A stretch of DNA of 64,000 nt from Myxococcus landrumus (GCF_017301635.1 NZ_CP071091.1:8114501-8178500), one strand, 5' to 3'. Counted from the first letter of the stretch, positions 49,727-59,528 are shown. The notes: generated by a model not told the origin, from the letters alone. A program made the numbers and translations.

Positions 49727-52561
49727 ATGCACGAGCCGCCACCCGCCGCGCCTGGGAAGGACGCCACCACGTCCTCCCGCGGAGCCGTGCCCTGGCATGC
49801 GTTGCCACCCGAGCGGGTGTTCGAGCAGCTGGGCAGCGAGGCGGGAGGGCTGACGGATGAGCAGGCGCGAGAGCGGCTGTCCCGTCATGGGCCCAACGTG
49901 TTGCAGCGCCAGAAGGGCGAGGGGGCGCTGAAGCTGCTCTGGCGCCAGGTGAACAGCCCCTTCATCTGGGTGCTCATCGTCTCCGCGGTGTTGGCGGTGG
50001 CGTTGGGGAAGCTGACGGACGGGCTGGTGGTGGCGGCGGTGGTGGTGCTCAACACGCTGATTGGCTTCGTGCAGGAGTTCCGTGCGGGCCGGGCCATCGA
50101 GGCGTTGAGCCGGATGGTGCCGGAGAACGCCACCGTGGTGCGAGGGGGCAGCAAGCGCGCGGTGCCCGCGGCGGAGCTGGTGCCTGGGGACGTGGTGGAG
50201 GTGGCCTCGGGGGACAAGGTGCCCGCGGACATGCGGCTGGTCACCTCGCGCAACCTGCAGGTGGAGGAGGCCGCGCTCACGGGTGAGTCGGTGCCCGCGG
50301 CGAAGCAGCCCGCGGCCGTGGAGGTGGACGCGGAGCTGGGGGACCGCCGCAGCGTCGTCTTCGGCGGGACGCTGGTGACGTCCGGCGTGGCGACGGCGGT
50401 GGTGGTGGCCACGGGCGGCGCGACGGAGCTGGGGCGCATCTCGGAGATGCTCCGCCAGGCCACGGACTTGGAGACGCCGCTGACGAAGGCGCTGGCGAGC
50501 ATCGCCAAGGTCATCACCTTGGCCATCCTGATTGTCTCCGTGGTTCTGCTCGGCGTGGGGTTGTGGCGCGGCTACGACTTCAGCGAGGCGGTGGTGCTGG
50601 CCATCACCCTGGCGGTGGCCGCGATTCCGGAGGGCCTGCCGGCCATCGTCACCATCGCGCTGGCCATCGGCGTGCAGCGCATGGCGGCCCGGCGCGCGGT
50701 CATCCGCAAGCTGCCCGCGGTGGAGACGCTGGGCAGCACCACGGTCATCTGCTCGGACAAGACGGGGACGCTCACCCGCAACGAGATGACGGTGCAGGCG
50801 CTGTGGACCCCCGTGGGGCGCTACACGATGACGGGCGTGGGGTACGCGCCTCGAGGCGAGTTACGCCGGGAGGGCCCGCCGCTCAGTGAGCTGATGATGC
50901 CCGACGACGTGCGGGACCTCCTGCTCGGAGGCGTGTTGTGCAACGACGCCTCGCTGGATGGGCGGGACGGCGAGTGGCGGATGACGGGAGACCCCACCGA
51001 GGGCGCGCTGGTGGTGGCGGCGGAAAAGGTGGGCCTGGGGGTGGAGGAGCTGCGCGGGCGCTACCGTCGGGTGGATGCGATTCCGTTCGAGTCCGAGCAC
51101 CAGTTCATGGCGACGCTGCATGACGACGGGCGCGGCGGCCGGCTGGTGTTCCTGAAGGGCGCGCCGGAGGTGGTGCTGGCGCGCTGTTCCCGGAACGGGC
51201 GCGTGTCGGAGGCGCAGGTGCTCGCGGAGGTGGAGCGACTGGCGCGGCGGGGGATGCGGGTGTTGGCGGTGGCCTCGCGGGAGATGCCGGGGGCTCGGAA
51301 CTCGCTGCGTCCGGAGGACGTGGAGGAGGGGCTGGGGCTCCTGGGATTGGAGGGGATGATGGACCCTCCGCGCGAGGAGGCCATCGAGGCGGTGAAGGCC
51401 TGTCACCAGGCGGGCATCGTCGTGAAGATGATTACGGGTGACCACCTGGCGACGGCGGAGGCCATCGGGGCGCGGCTGGGGTTGCAGGAGCCGGGGACGC
51501 CGGGCGTCGTGGGCGCGAAGCTGGAGGCGCTGAGCGACGCGGAGCTGGAGGAGGTGGCGGAGCGCACCCATGTCTTCGCGCGGGTGGCGCCGGAGCACAA
51601 GCTGCGGCTGGTGCGCGCGCTGCAATCGCGGCGGCACGTGGTGGCGATGACGGGGGATGGGGTGAATGACGCGCCGGCGCTGAAGCAGGCCAACATCGGC
51701 GTGGCGATGGGCATCACCGGAACAGCGGTGTCGAAGGAGGCGGCGGACATCGTCCTCACGGATGACAACTTCGCGTCCATCGCGGCGGCGGTGGAGGAGG
51801 GGCGGCGCGTCTACGACAACCTCATCAAGTCGCTGGCCTTCGTGCTGCCGACGAACCTGGGCCTGGCGCTGATTCTCCTGTGCGCCGTGGCGTTCTTCCC
51901 CTTCCAGGACTTCGGCGGTGGGCCGGTGCCGCTGATGGCGATGCGGCCAACGCAGTTGCTCTGGATAAACCTGGTGGCGACGGTGACGCTGGCGCTGCCA
52001 TTGGCGTTCGAGGCGCGCGAGCCGGATGTGATGAGGCGCAAGCCGCGCAGTCCGGACGCGCCAGTGCTCAGCCGCTTCGTGGTGATGCGCACGGGCCTGG
52101 TGGCGCTGTTGATGGCGGCGGGCGCGATGGGGTTGTTCTTCTGGGAATACACCTACGAGCTCCCCCACGTGGGCCATGCGCGAGCGTTGGCCGAGGCGCA
52201 GACGATGGCCGTCAACACGGTCATCAGCTTCCAGATTTTCTACATGGTGATGTGCCGCACGCTGACGGGCTCGGTGCGCAAGGTGGGCCTGTTCAGCAAT
52301 CCCTCCGTGTTCATGGGGGTTGGGGTGCTGGTGCTCCTGCAGCTCGCCTTCATGTACGTGCCCTTCATGCGGGACATCTTCGGCACGGCGCCGCTGTCGC
52401 TGGCGTCCATCGTGCTGTCCGTGCTGGTGGGCGCGGTGGTGCTGCCCGCGGTGGGCTTCGAGAAGTGGCTGCGAGGCCGCAAGGACGGAGGCCCGGTGGA
52501 GCAGCCTCGGGAAGAGCGCACGCCGCCTCCTGGACGGCCGCGCGAGCGGCTCCCCGCGTGA
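49727..52561 (+). CDS. P2-type cation-transporting ATPase
   Basis: A 944-residue P-type ATPase with ten helices. Motifs: LTGES in the actuator domain, PEGLP in helix 4 (type II signature), DKTGTLTRNEM with phosphorylated Asp344, KGAPEVVLARC in the nucleotide domain, and MTGDGVNDAPALKQANIGVAMG in the hinge. The N-terminal domain LTDEQARERLSRHGPNVL is the cation-ATPase N-domain. The ion is probably Ca2+ or Na+/K+ by class; no soft-metal CPC motif is present. The start is preceded by CAGGGGGAG. Its stop is seven bases from the stop of the convergent DUF547 gene. Confidence 0.92.
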   Translation: MHEPPPAAPGKDATTSSRGAVPWHALPPERVFEQLGSEAGGLTDEQARERLSRHGPNVLQRQKGEGALKLLWRQVNSPFIWVLIVSAVLAVALGKLTDGLVVAAVVVLNTLIGFVQEFRAGRAIEALSRMVPENATVVRGGSKRAVPAAELVPGDVVEVASGDKVPADMRLVTSRNLQVEEAALTGESVPAAKQPAAVEVDAELGDRRSVVFGGTLVTSGVATAVVVATGGATELGRISEMLRQATDLETPLTKALASIAKVITLAILIVSVVLLGVGLWRGYDFSEAVVLAITLAVAAIPEGLPAIVTIALAIGVQRMAARRAVIRKLPAVETLGSTTVICSDKTGTLTRNEMTVQALWTPVGRYTMTGVGYAPRGELRREGPPLSELMMPDDVRDLLLGGVLCNDASLDGRDGEWRMTGDPTEGALVVAAEKVGLGVEELRGRYRRVDAIPFESEHQFMATLHDDGRGGRLVFLKGAPEVVLARCSRNGRVSEAQVLAEVERLARRGMRVLAVASREMPGARNSLRPEDVEEGLGLLGLEGMMDPPREEAIEAVKACHQAGIVVKMITGDHLATAEAIGARLGLQEPGTPGVVGAKLEALSDAELEEVAERTHVFARVAPEHKLRLVRALQSRRHVVAMTGDGVNDAPALKQANIGVAMGITGTAVSKEAADIVLTDDNFASIAAAVEEGRRVYDNLIKSLAFVLPTNLGLALILLCAVAFFPFQDFGGGPVPLMAMRPTQLLWINLVATVTLALPLAFEAREPDVMRRKPRSPDAPVLSRFVVMRTGLVALLMAAGAMGLFFWEYTYELPHVGHARALAEAQTMAVNTVISFQIFYMVMCRTLTGSVRKVGLFSNPSVFMGVGVLVLLQLAFMYVPFMRDIFGTAPLSLASIVLSVLVGAVVLPAVGFEKWLRGRKDGGPVEQPREERTPPPGRPRERLPA

Positions 52562-52568
52562 GGGGCTG

Positions 52569-53462
52569 TCAGCGCTCGGTGCGCGCGGCGCGGGTGGCGG
52601 CGTCCGGGAGCGAGGTGTCTTCCGGCTCGAAGACGATGTTGCAGCGGTCGAGCTTGGGGCCGCAGGCCAGGTCCAGGTCCGCGCGGGTGTCGCAGCCCGG
52701 CCGCTCCTCGCAGGTGTCTGGCAGGAAGGCCCAGACGAACTGGAGCACGTTGCCCCGGCGTCCTTCCGGCAGCGCGGCCAGGAAGTCCTCGCGGTAGGTG
52801 TCGAAGAGCTTCGCCAGGTGCAGGGTGCCCCGGTCCAGCCGCACGTTGCGCTTGTCGCCCACGAAGCGGCGGCACGCCTCGTTGAGCTGCGCGTCGAGGA
52901 ACTCCGGCTGGAAGTGGGAGCCCTCCATGCGCGGGCCGCCTCGCGTCGCCTGGAAGAGCGCCAGGTGGACGCGCGGGTCGGCGAACTCACCCATCAAGAT
53001 GCGGTGACGCAGCGACCACAGCGTCATCCTCCGGCCGCCCACGCGCCACGAGCGGCCCCAGAAGAACCGCCCCAGCCACGGCTGCTCCACGCTCTCCAGA
53101 TAGGGATACCCGTCGACGACTTGCTGGAGCACGAGCGCGTTGTAGGTGTTGAGCCAGAACGCCAGCGCGTCCTCCGACGTGGGGAAGACATCCTCGCGCA
53201 GGTGGGGGGAGAAGGACGCGAGCGACTCGATGAACCGGTCCAGGTCCGCCCGCTCCCGCCCAATGGAGGAGAAGTCCACGTCCCCATCCGCCCGCACGTG
53301 TCGCAGCACCTGGGCGTAGTCGTGGTAGTGGAAGGGCTTGTCGGCCGAGGGCACCGACGCGGGCAACATGCCTCGGACGTACAGCACCCCCAGCGCTCCC
53401 AGCGCCGCGAGCAGCACGATGGGAATCAGGAACCGGCGGCGTGAGGGCAGAGGGGCGTCCAC
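52569..53462 (-). CDS. DUF547 domain protein with N-terminal membrane anchor
   Basis: A 297-residue protein with one N-terminal helix (FLIPIVLLAALGALGVLYV) and a DUF547 domain: FWLNTYNALVLQQVV is its signature, followed by HRILMGEFADPRVHLALFQATRGGP. Four to five Cys near the C-terminus (DTCEERPGC, CGPKLDRC) suggest an extracytoplasmic fold with disulfides. Function unknown. GTG start without a clear ribosome site; a start further upstream in the same open frame is possible. Confidence 0.8.
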   Translation of the reverse strand: MDAPLPSRRRFLIPIVLLAALGALGVLYVRGMLPASVPSADKPFHYHDYAQVLRHVRADGDVDFSSIGRERADLDRFIESLASFSPHLREDVFPTSEDALAFWLNTYNALVLQQVVDGYPYLESVEQPWLGRFFWGRSWRVGGRRMTLWSLRHRILMGEFADPRVHLALFQATRGGPRMEGSHFQPEFLDAQLNEACRRFVGDKRNVRLDRGTLHLAKLFDTYREDFLAALPEGRRGNVLQFVWAFLPDTCEERPGCDTRADLDLACGPKLDRCNIVFEPEDTSLPDAATRAARTER

Positions 53463-53537
53463 GGGGGGCGCAGCATAGTCCAGCGCCCCCCTTGAACGCG
53501 CTCTCCGCGGCGCCTCCCCGTGGGGCGGACGGCCTGC

Positions 53538-54629
53538 CTACAGCGTCCGACGCACCCCGGAGGCGGAGACCTCCACGAAGGTCTCCATCAGCCGGTGCAG
53601 CTTCACCGCGTCCTCGAAGCCTGGGGCCAGCGAAGTGCCCTCGCGCACGTCTCGCGCGAAGGCGGCGTGGAGCTGCGCCACCTGGTGCGTGTCGTCGCCC
53701 AGCGCGCCCTTCGCGCTCCAGAGGTAGCGCTCCGGAGTGGGCAGCGGAGCGAGCGGTGTGTTGTCCCCCTTCGCGCCGGACACGGTGAGGTCTTGAGACA
53801 AGTACAGGTCGCCCTCGGTGCCAGTGATGGTGCAGCCGATGACGCCGCCGTTGCGCTTGCCCGCCTCGATGTGCGCGGACAGCACGGCGCCACTCGCCAG
53901 GGTTCCGCTCAGCAGCACCTGGTCCGGCGCGGTGACGGGGATGACCTCTCCGGTCTCGACCAGCGTCGTCCGCTCGAACTGCCGCGTCACCAGGGCGGAC
54001 ACGCTGCTCAGTCCGCCCACCGCCGCGAGCACCGTGTCGAGGAAGTGCGCCGTCATGGTCACCAGCACGTTGGCCCCCTTCGTCGCGTCCGCCGTGTACT
54101 CGTAGGACTTGGGCCTGCGCTCACCCAGGAGCGGCGTGGACACCTGGAGCGTCACCGAGCGCACCCGCCCCACGTAGCCCTCCTGGAGCAGGTCGCGCAG
54201 GTAGAGCACGCCGGGAGCCAGCCGCCGCTGAAGGCCGATGACCGTGCGCACCTTCGCCTCGCGCGCCAGGGCCGCCAGCTCCGTCGTCTCCGCCAGCGAG
54301 ACACCCAGCGGCCACTCGCAGAACACGTGCTTCCTCGCGGCGAGGGCCAGGCGCACCAGCTTCGCGTGCTCGGGGGCTCGCACGGAGACGACCACGAGGT
54401 CCACCTCGGGATGCTCCACCAACGGCTCCGCCCGGGAGAAGGCGTGCGGCACGTCGAAGCGGCGCGCCGTCTCACTCGCGCTCTCCTGCTTCGTGGTGCT
54501 GACCGCCGTGATTCGATACCCCGGCAGCGACTGCAACGCGGGCAGGTGCGTGAAGGCGGCCCAGCCCCCCGTGGGGTTCGCTCCAATGATTCCGACCCGA
54601 ATCCGCTCCGGCAAGCCCGACTGGCCCAT
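53538..54629 (-). CDS. Gfo/Idh/MocA family protein, Gal80-like
   Basis: A 363-residue NAD(P)-binding oxidoreductase fold. The N-terminal Rossmann segment VGIIGANPTGGWAAFTHLPAL resembles Gal80. The canonical EKP motif, whose Lys is catalytic in true dehydrogenases, reads CEWPLG here, as in Gal80-type members. The C-terminal beta-sheet domain is intact. It may therefore be a sensor or a dehydrogenase of altered mechanism. Divergent from a TetR regulator, with a promoter and palindrome between them. Confidence 0.88.
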   Translation of the reverse strand: MGQSGLPERIRVGIIGANPTGGWAAFTHLPALQSLPGYRITAVSTTKQESASETARRFDVPHAFSRAEPLVEHPEVDLVVVSVRAPEHAKLVRLALAARKHVFCEWPLGVSLAETTELAALAREAKVRTVIGLQRRLAPGVLYLRDLLQEGYVGRVRSVTLQVSTPLLGERRPKSYEYTADATKGANVLVTMTAHFLDTVLAAVGGLSSVSALVTRQFERTTLVETGEVIPVTAPDQVLLSGTLASGAVLSAHIEAGKRNGGVIGCTITGTEGDLYLSQDLTVSGAKGDNTPLAPLPTPERYLWSAKGALGDDTHQVAQLHAAFARDVREGTSLAPGFEDAVKLHRLMETFVEVSASGVRRTL

Positions 54630-54698
54630 GGCTGTGCTCCCTCGCGAGTGATGGGGTACGCGCTCGCCTCGATGCGAAGGCGCGCCACCCTGGCGAGC

Positions 54699-54740
54699 AA
54701 GCTAACGAGCGGGTTTTTCCAGTTCAAGACGACCGGTCAT
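54699..54740 (-). promoter_or_regulatory. Promoter and operator of the Gal80-like gene
   Basis: On the minus strand TTGAAC (54727-54722), 17 bases, then TAGCTT (54704-54699). Immediately upstream, ACGACCGGTCAT (54729-54740) is a palindrome with 10 of 12 symmetric positions centred on ACCGGT, close to the type of site bound by NemR-like TetR repressors. Confidence 0.5.
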
Positions 54741-54794
54741 ATTCATTGGAAACGCAAGTGAATCCGGTGGGTTGAGCGAATGTTTGGACGGACT

Positions 54795-54823
54795 TTGACG
54801 GCTTGGGGGCCCGGCCCTAGAAA
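54795..54823 (+). promoter_or_regulatory. Promoter of the TetR gene, apparently leaderless
   Basis: TTGACG (54795-54800), a 17-base spacer and TAGAAA (54818-54823). The ATG is at 54832, eight bases after the -10 box, so no leader is expected. Confidence 0.55.
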
Positions 54824-54831
54824 GGGTGGGC

Positions 54832-55434
54832 ATGCCGAGACCTAGCGTTCGCGACAGGTTGCTCGCCGCCGGTCTGGAGACGCTGCGCACGCAGGGCTTC
54901 AACGGCTGCGGAGTCCAGGACATCACCGCCGCGGCGGGTGTGCCGAAGGGGTCCTTCTACAACCACTTCGACAGCAAGGAAGCGCTGGGCGCGGCGGTGG
55001 TGGACCAGTACATGCGCGTCAGCGACGAGCGCCTCGCGCCGCTCCAGGACACGTCGTTGACGCCGCTGCGCCGGCTGCGCGTGTACTTCGCCGCGCAAGT
55101 GGACATGCTCGTCGAGACGAAGTTCGAGTGTGGCTGCCTCCTGGCGAACTTCGCCGCGGAGCTGGCCGACCACAGTCCCCTCATCCGCGAGCGGGTGGCG
55201 GCCTCCTTCGCCGCCTGGGCTCGCCGCATCGAGGACGTGCTGCGCGAGGCCCAGGCCGCCGGGGAGGTGGCCGGGGATGTCTCGCCGGACATGCTCGCCA
55301 CGTTCATGCTGGGGGCCTGGGAGGGCGCCGTGCTGCGCGCCCGCGTGGAGAAGGCGCGCGCGCCGCTGGATGGCTTCCTGTGGCTGGCCTTCGACCGCTC
55401 CCTGTCGCAGGGCACTCCCGCCTGTACCCGCTGA
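54832..55434 (+). CDS. TetR/AcrR regulator, NemR-like
   Basis: A 200-residue repressor. The HTH GVQDITAAAGVPKGSFYNHF (28-47) with SKEAL is nearly that of NemR. GCLLANF at 101-107 holds Cys102, matching the redox-sensing Cys of NemR (GCL-x-x-NF), and Cys100 is next to it. NemR responds to electrophiles and hypochlorite; a similar sensing role is plausible. ATG 54832 is chosen over GTG 54826. It is divergent from the Gal80-like gene, whose promoter contains an ACCGGT palindrome. Confidence 0.88.
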   Translation: MPRPSVRDRLLAAGLETLRTQGFNGCGVQDITAAAGVPKGSFYNHFDSKEALGAAVVDQYMRVSDERLAPLQDTSLTPLRRLRVYFAAQVDMLVETKFECGCLLANFAAELADHSPLIRERVAASFAAWARRIEDVLREAQAAGEVAGDVSPDMLATFMLGAWEGAVLRARVEKARAPLDGFLWLAFDRSLSQGTPACTR

Positions 55435-55543
55435 CTCGCGCGGGCGGGCGCCATTGGAAGAACTGCTCTGTTAATTAAGGGATTGTTGCTTTCTCTTGTC
55501 CTGAGACAGAGTGCTCCCAGGGAATCACGGGAGGGAGTCAGCT

Positions 55544-58500
55544 TTGTCCATACGTGTAGGTCTCGCACGCGGGTTGTGTCTCGCGGTCTTGCTCTGTGGC
55601 GCGGGGGCATTCGCGCAGGGCGTCTCCGTCATCACCGGCACCGTCGTCAGCGCGGATGACAAGCGCCCGCTGCCGGACGTGGTCGTCACGGCGACCTCAC
55701 CCAAGCTCCAGGGCGAGCAGGTGGTCGTCTCGGATGCGAGTGGCTTGTACCGGCTCGCGCAGCTGCCTCCCGGCACGTACACGTTGCGCGTGGAGCGCGA
55801 GGGCTACGAGCCGTTCGTGCGCGGGGACATCGTGCTGCGCGTGGACCGCACCATCCGGGTCAACATCCAGTTGTTGCCCTCGAACTTCGGCGAGGAAATC
55901 TCCATCAGCGCCGCGCCGCCCACGGTGGATGTCGCGTCCAGCACGCAGGGCATGAGCGTGGACGCGGACTTCATCCGCAACATCGCCGTCATCCGCCCCG
56001 GGACGAAGGGCTCCGCGTCGCGCTCCTTCGAGTCGCTGGCGGAGCTGGCCCCGGGCGCCACGGAGGACCGCTACGGCGTGAGCGTGAGCGGCAGCAGCTC
56101 ACCGGAGAGCCAGTACGTGGTGGATGGCCTGTCGGTGAACGACCCGAGCGTCGGCACGCTGGGCACGCCGCTGTCGGTGGAGTTCGTGCAGGAGGTCAAC
56201 GTCATCACCGGTGGCTACATGCCGGAGTACGGCCGCTCCACGGGCGGCGTGCTCAACGTCGTCACGAAGTCCGGCTCCAACGAGTTCCACGGCTCCGTCT
56301 TCGCCAACATGGCGCCGGGTGGGTTGCAGCGCAACGGCACGGTGGTGCGCCAGGAGGGCACCGTCATCTCCGCGCAGGGGCAGCCGTGGAACCAGGGTGA
56401 CTTCGGCGTCGAGCTGGGCGGGCCCATCCTCAAGGACAAGCTCTGGTTCTTCGTCGGCGTGGCGCCGTCGTTCAACCGCATCCGCGTGGACCGTCAGGTG
56501 AGCAAGCTGGAGTTCTGCACGGAGGTGGACCCGGCGATTGGCTGCACCGCCGTGGGCCAGCGCCGCAGGGACCCGGAGACGGGCTTCGGCCTGGTGACGC
56601 CCATCGACGGCACGCGCGTCACACGCTTCGCCGATGAGCGCAGCGTGCAGTACCTGGGCAAGCTGACGTACCTCTTCAACCCGGACCACAACCTGTCGGT
56701 GTCTGTCTTCGGCACGCCGCGCTGGTCGGGTGGCAACGGGAAGTATTCCTTCAGCGATGACGGTGACCCGGAGGTCTGCGTGGGCCTGTCCTGCACCGGC
56801 TTCGTGCAGGGCAACTACGGCGCCATCGCCACCGAGCGCGCCAACTCCGCGATGGACATCGTCGCCAAGCAGTCCTCGGCGTTCTTCGGCAAGAAGCTCC
56901 TCGTCGACGCCACGGTGGGCTGGCATCACCAGGAGGACGACACGCTGCCGTCGGATGGCTCCGGCATCCTGTCCGGCCGCGGCCTGTCCGCCGAGCCGAA
57001 CCTCGCCTGGCGCCGCACGCGCAACCCGGGGCCGCACTCCATCACCGAGTTCGAGGCCCTGCCGGACCCGTCCATCTGCGGCGCCACGCCCGCCGAGCAG
57101 TCCCGCAACTGCCCCGTCACGTCCTATGCGACGGGTGGCCCTGGCACCATCAGCGTGCAGGAGCTGGACCGTGTGCAGGGCAAGGTGATGGCCACCTCGC
57201 TGTTCCAGGCGCTGGGTCACCACATCGTCAAGGTGGGCTTCGACGCGGAGCGGATGAGCTTCTACAACAACCGCGCGCGCACGGGTGGCTCGCCCTGGCA
57301 GGAGTGCACCGGTGGCGACTGCTGGTACACCCTCAACGAGTACGGCTACATGGCCGGGCCGGACCAGCCGGTGTTCCTGGCCAGCAAGGAAGGCACGTCC
57401 ACGTCGATGACGGTGGGCGGCTTCATCCAGGACAGCTGGTCCATCATGGACAAGGTCACGCTCAACGCGGGCCTGCGCTACGACTCGCAGACGCTGTGGG
57501 GCCTGGACGACAAGGTGGGCCTGCACCTGCCCAACCAGTGGTCGCCGCGCGTGGGCGTCGTGTACGACTTCACCCAGCAGGGCCGCTCCAAGCTGTTCGT
57601 CAACTACGCGCGCTTCTTCGAGAACGTGCCGCTCGACATGGCGGACCTCTCCTTCCCGCAGCAGCAGCTCCTGTCGGCCACGTACAACGCGCCTGCGTGC
57701 AACCCCAGCAACCGCGAATCGCGACTGACGGACTGCGTGGGCAGCGCCAACCGCGTGCGCATCGGCAGCCGGGAGAGCCCGGACCAGGTCTGGAACGCGC
57801 AGGGCGGAGACCGCGTGCCGGTGGACCCCGACATCCGCGCCCAGTCCGCGGACGAGTTCATGGTGGGCGGTGAGTACGAGGTGCTGCTGGGCCGCGTGGG
57901 CCTGACGTACACGCGCCGCGTCCTCAACGACGTCATCGAGGACATGAGCCGCGATGACGGCAACACCTTCTTCCTGGGCAACCCGGGCAAGGGGTACTCG
58001 GCCGACTTCCCGGAGGCGAAGCGCGAGTACGACGCGGTGAACGTCTACTACCAGAAGATCTTCTCGGACGGCTGGCTGGCCCAGGCGAGCTACACTTGGT
58101 CTCAGCTGCGCGGGAACTACTCGGGTCTGTTCCGCGCGGACACGGGCCAGTTGTCGCCCAACCTCACGCGCGACTTCGACCTGGTGTCGCTCACCACCAA
58201 CCGCGATGGCGCGCTGCCGGGTGACCGCGCGCACTCCATCAAGGTGTTCGGCGCGCGCGAGTTCCTGGTGTCGCGCTACACCAGCGTGAATGTCGGCGGT
58301 GGCTACCGCAGCCGCTCCGGCACGCCGCTCAACTACCTGGGCGCGCACCCGCGCCGCAGCGGCTCCGAGACATTCATCCTCCCGCGTGGCAGCGCCGGCC
58401 GGCTGCCCTGGGTGCACAACATCGACACCCACGTCGGCCTGAGCCAGAAGCTGTCCAATGACTACACGCTGAGCGTGTCGCTGGATGTCTTCAACCTCTT

Positions 58501-58744
58501 CAACTTCCAGCAGTACACCGCGGTGGACCAGACGCTGACCTTCACCCGCGTCTATGCCATTGAGCAGGGTGGAAAGCCCGAGGACCTGACCGCGTGCCTC
58601 ACGGCCAACAACCCGGGCTGCAAGGTCATCTCCACGTCGACGAACCTCCCCATCCTGCCGTCGGACATCAACCCCAACTTCAAGCGCCCCACGGCCTACC
58701 AGGCCCCGCGCTCCGTCCGTCTGGGCGCGAAGCTCACCTTCTAG
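55544..58744 (+). CDS. Oar-like TonB-dependent receptor with carboxypeptidase-regulatory domain
   Basis: A 1066-residue outer-membrane protein. The signal LSIRVGLARGLCLAVLLC ends near AFAQG. Residues about 25-105 form a carboxypeptidase-regulatory-like domain (GTVVSADDKRPLPDVVVTAT, GLYRLAQLPPGTYTLRVE). The plug follows (YVVDGLSVNDP, VEFVQEVNVITGGYMPEYGRSTGG), then the barrel, ending in a Phe (RLGAKLTF). This is the Oar family described in Myxococcus. TTG start 55544 is chosen: GGGAGGGAG lies six bases upstream. A lipoprotein gene follows. Confidence 0.9.
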   Translation: MSIRVGLARGLCLAVLLCGAGAFAQGVSVITGTVVSADDKRPLPDVVVTATSPKLQGEQVVVSDASGLYRLAQLPPGTYTLRVEREGYEPFVRGDIVLRVDRTIRVNIQLLPSNFGEEISISAAPPTVDVASSTQGMSVDADFIRNIAVIRPGTKGSASRSFESLAELAPGATEDRYGVSVSGSSSPESQYVVDGLSVNDPSVGTLGTPLSVEFVQEVNVITGGYMPEYGRSTGGVLNVVTKSGSNEFHGSVFANMAPGGLQRNGTVVRQEGTVISAQGQPWNQGDFGVELGGPILKDKLWFFVGVAPSFNRIRVDRQVSKLEFCTEVDPAIGCTAVGQRRRDPETGFGLVTPIDGTRVTRFADERSVQYLGKLTYLFNPDHNLSVSVFGTPRWSGGNGKYSFSDDGDPEVCVGLSCTGFVQGNYGAIATERANSAMDIVAKQSSAFFGKKLLVDATVGWHHQEDDTLPSDGSGILSGRGLSAEPNLAWRRTRNPGPHSITEFEALPDPSICGATPAEQSRNCPVTSYATGGPGTISVQELDRVQGKVMATSLFQALGHHIVKVGFDAERMSFYNNRARTGGSPWQECTGGDCWYTLNEYGYMAGPDQPVFLASKEGTSTSMTVGGFIQDSWSIMDKVTLNAGLRYDSQTLWGLDDKVGLHLPNQWSPRVGVVYDFTQQGRSKLFVNYARFFENVPLDMADLSFPQQQLLSATYNAPACNPSNRESRLTDCVGSANRVRIGSRESPDQVWNAQGGDRVPVDPDIRAQSADEFMVGGEYEVLLGRVGLTYTRRVLNDVIEDMSRDDGNTFFLGNPGKGYSADFPEAKREYDAVNVYYQKIFSDGWLAQASYTWSQLRGNYSGLFRADTGQLSPNLTRDFDLVSLTTNRDGALPGDRAHSIKVFGAREFLVSRYTSVNVGGGYRSRSGTPLNYLGAHPRRSGSETFILPRGSAGRLPWVHNIDTHVGLSQKLSNDYTLSVSLDVFNLFNFQQYTAVDQTLTFTRVYAIEQGGKPEDLTACLTANNPGCKVISTSTNLPILPSDINPNFKRPTAYQAPRSVRLGAKLTF

Positions 58745-58771
58745 GCTCCCATCATGAGAGGACAATCACCC

Positions 58772-59518
58772 ATGAAGACGCGTTGGATGGGATGGAGCGC
58801 CGCGCTCGTGTTGCTGGCGGGCTGTGGCGCGGAGGACCCCGAGCCCCAGTGCGTGGTGGCTCGCGCGGTGAGCGACGGCTCCATCGGCTCGTTCGCCACC
58901 GTGTACACGCTCGCGCCGGGACAGAATCCCGACCTCCAGTGCGCTCGGCTCAAGCCCGAGGCGGTGGGGTTGCAGAAGTACTTCAGCGAGGACCCCAAGG
59001 CCCCGGACACCGTCGGCGTGCGTAGCACGCGGCTGGGCACGCTGATGGCGGTGGACTTCAAGGACCGGCCGGACCCGGATGCCTCGAACAAGCCCTACTC
59101 GGTGGGCGCGTTCGCGAGCGAGGGGCCCGGTGCGGACAACTTCTGCGACGTGCCGCAGTTGTCGGAGACGCGGCTGGACGTGCCGGCCACCGCGACGCTG
59201 CCGGCGCAGAACTTCCGCTATGCCTGGTCCAACCTGCGCATCTACAACACGCCTGGGATTCCGGGCACGCAGTTCAAGGCGGACCTGAGCTACACGGAGA
59301 ATGGCTGCACGGCGACGTACCAGGCCAAGGGCATCTGGCCGGTGGTGAGCTGCGCGACCAAGGGCAAGCCGGACGAGACGAAGTGCGACCCCTACCCGGA
59401 CTTCTCCGTGGGGCGGCTGCGCGGCTCCGGCATCAACCCGCTGTTCCCCGTGAAGTGTGACCCGGACGCGCTCATCTGCGTGCTCACGGGTGACGTGCCC
59501 TCCGACGAGACGCCCTGA
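58772..59518 (+). CDS. Lipoprotein downstream of the Oar-like receptor
   Basis: A 248-residue lipoprotein. The signal MKTRWMGWSAALVLLAGC has a lipobox LAGC at Cys18. The mature part holds about eight cysteines (CVVARAV, LQCARLK, NFCDV, NGCTATYQ, SCATKGKPDETKCDP, VKCDPDALICV), suggesting disulfides. No known family. Start 58772 has GAGAGGA nine bases upstream; ATG 58754 would lengthen the n-region. It lies 27 bases after the receptor and may be its surface partner. Confidence 0.75.
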   Translation: MKTRWMGWSAALVLLAGCGAEDPEPQCVVARAVSDGSIGSFATVYTLAPGQNPDLQCARLKPEAVGLQKYFSEDPKAPDTVGVRSTRLGTLMAVDFKDRPDPDASNKPYSVGAFASEGPGADNFCDVPQLSETRLDVPATATLPAQNFRYAWSNLRIYNTPGIPGTQFKADLSYTENGCTATYQAKGIWPVVSCATKGKPDETKCDPYPDFSVGRLRGSGINPLFPVKCDPDALICVLTGDVPSDETP

Positions 59519-59528
59519 GTCTTGTTGG

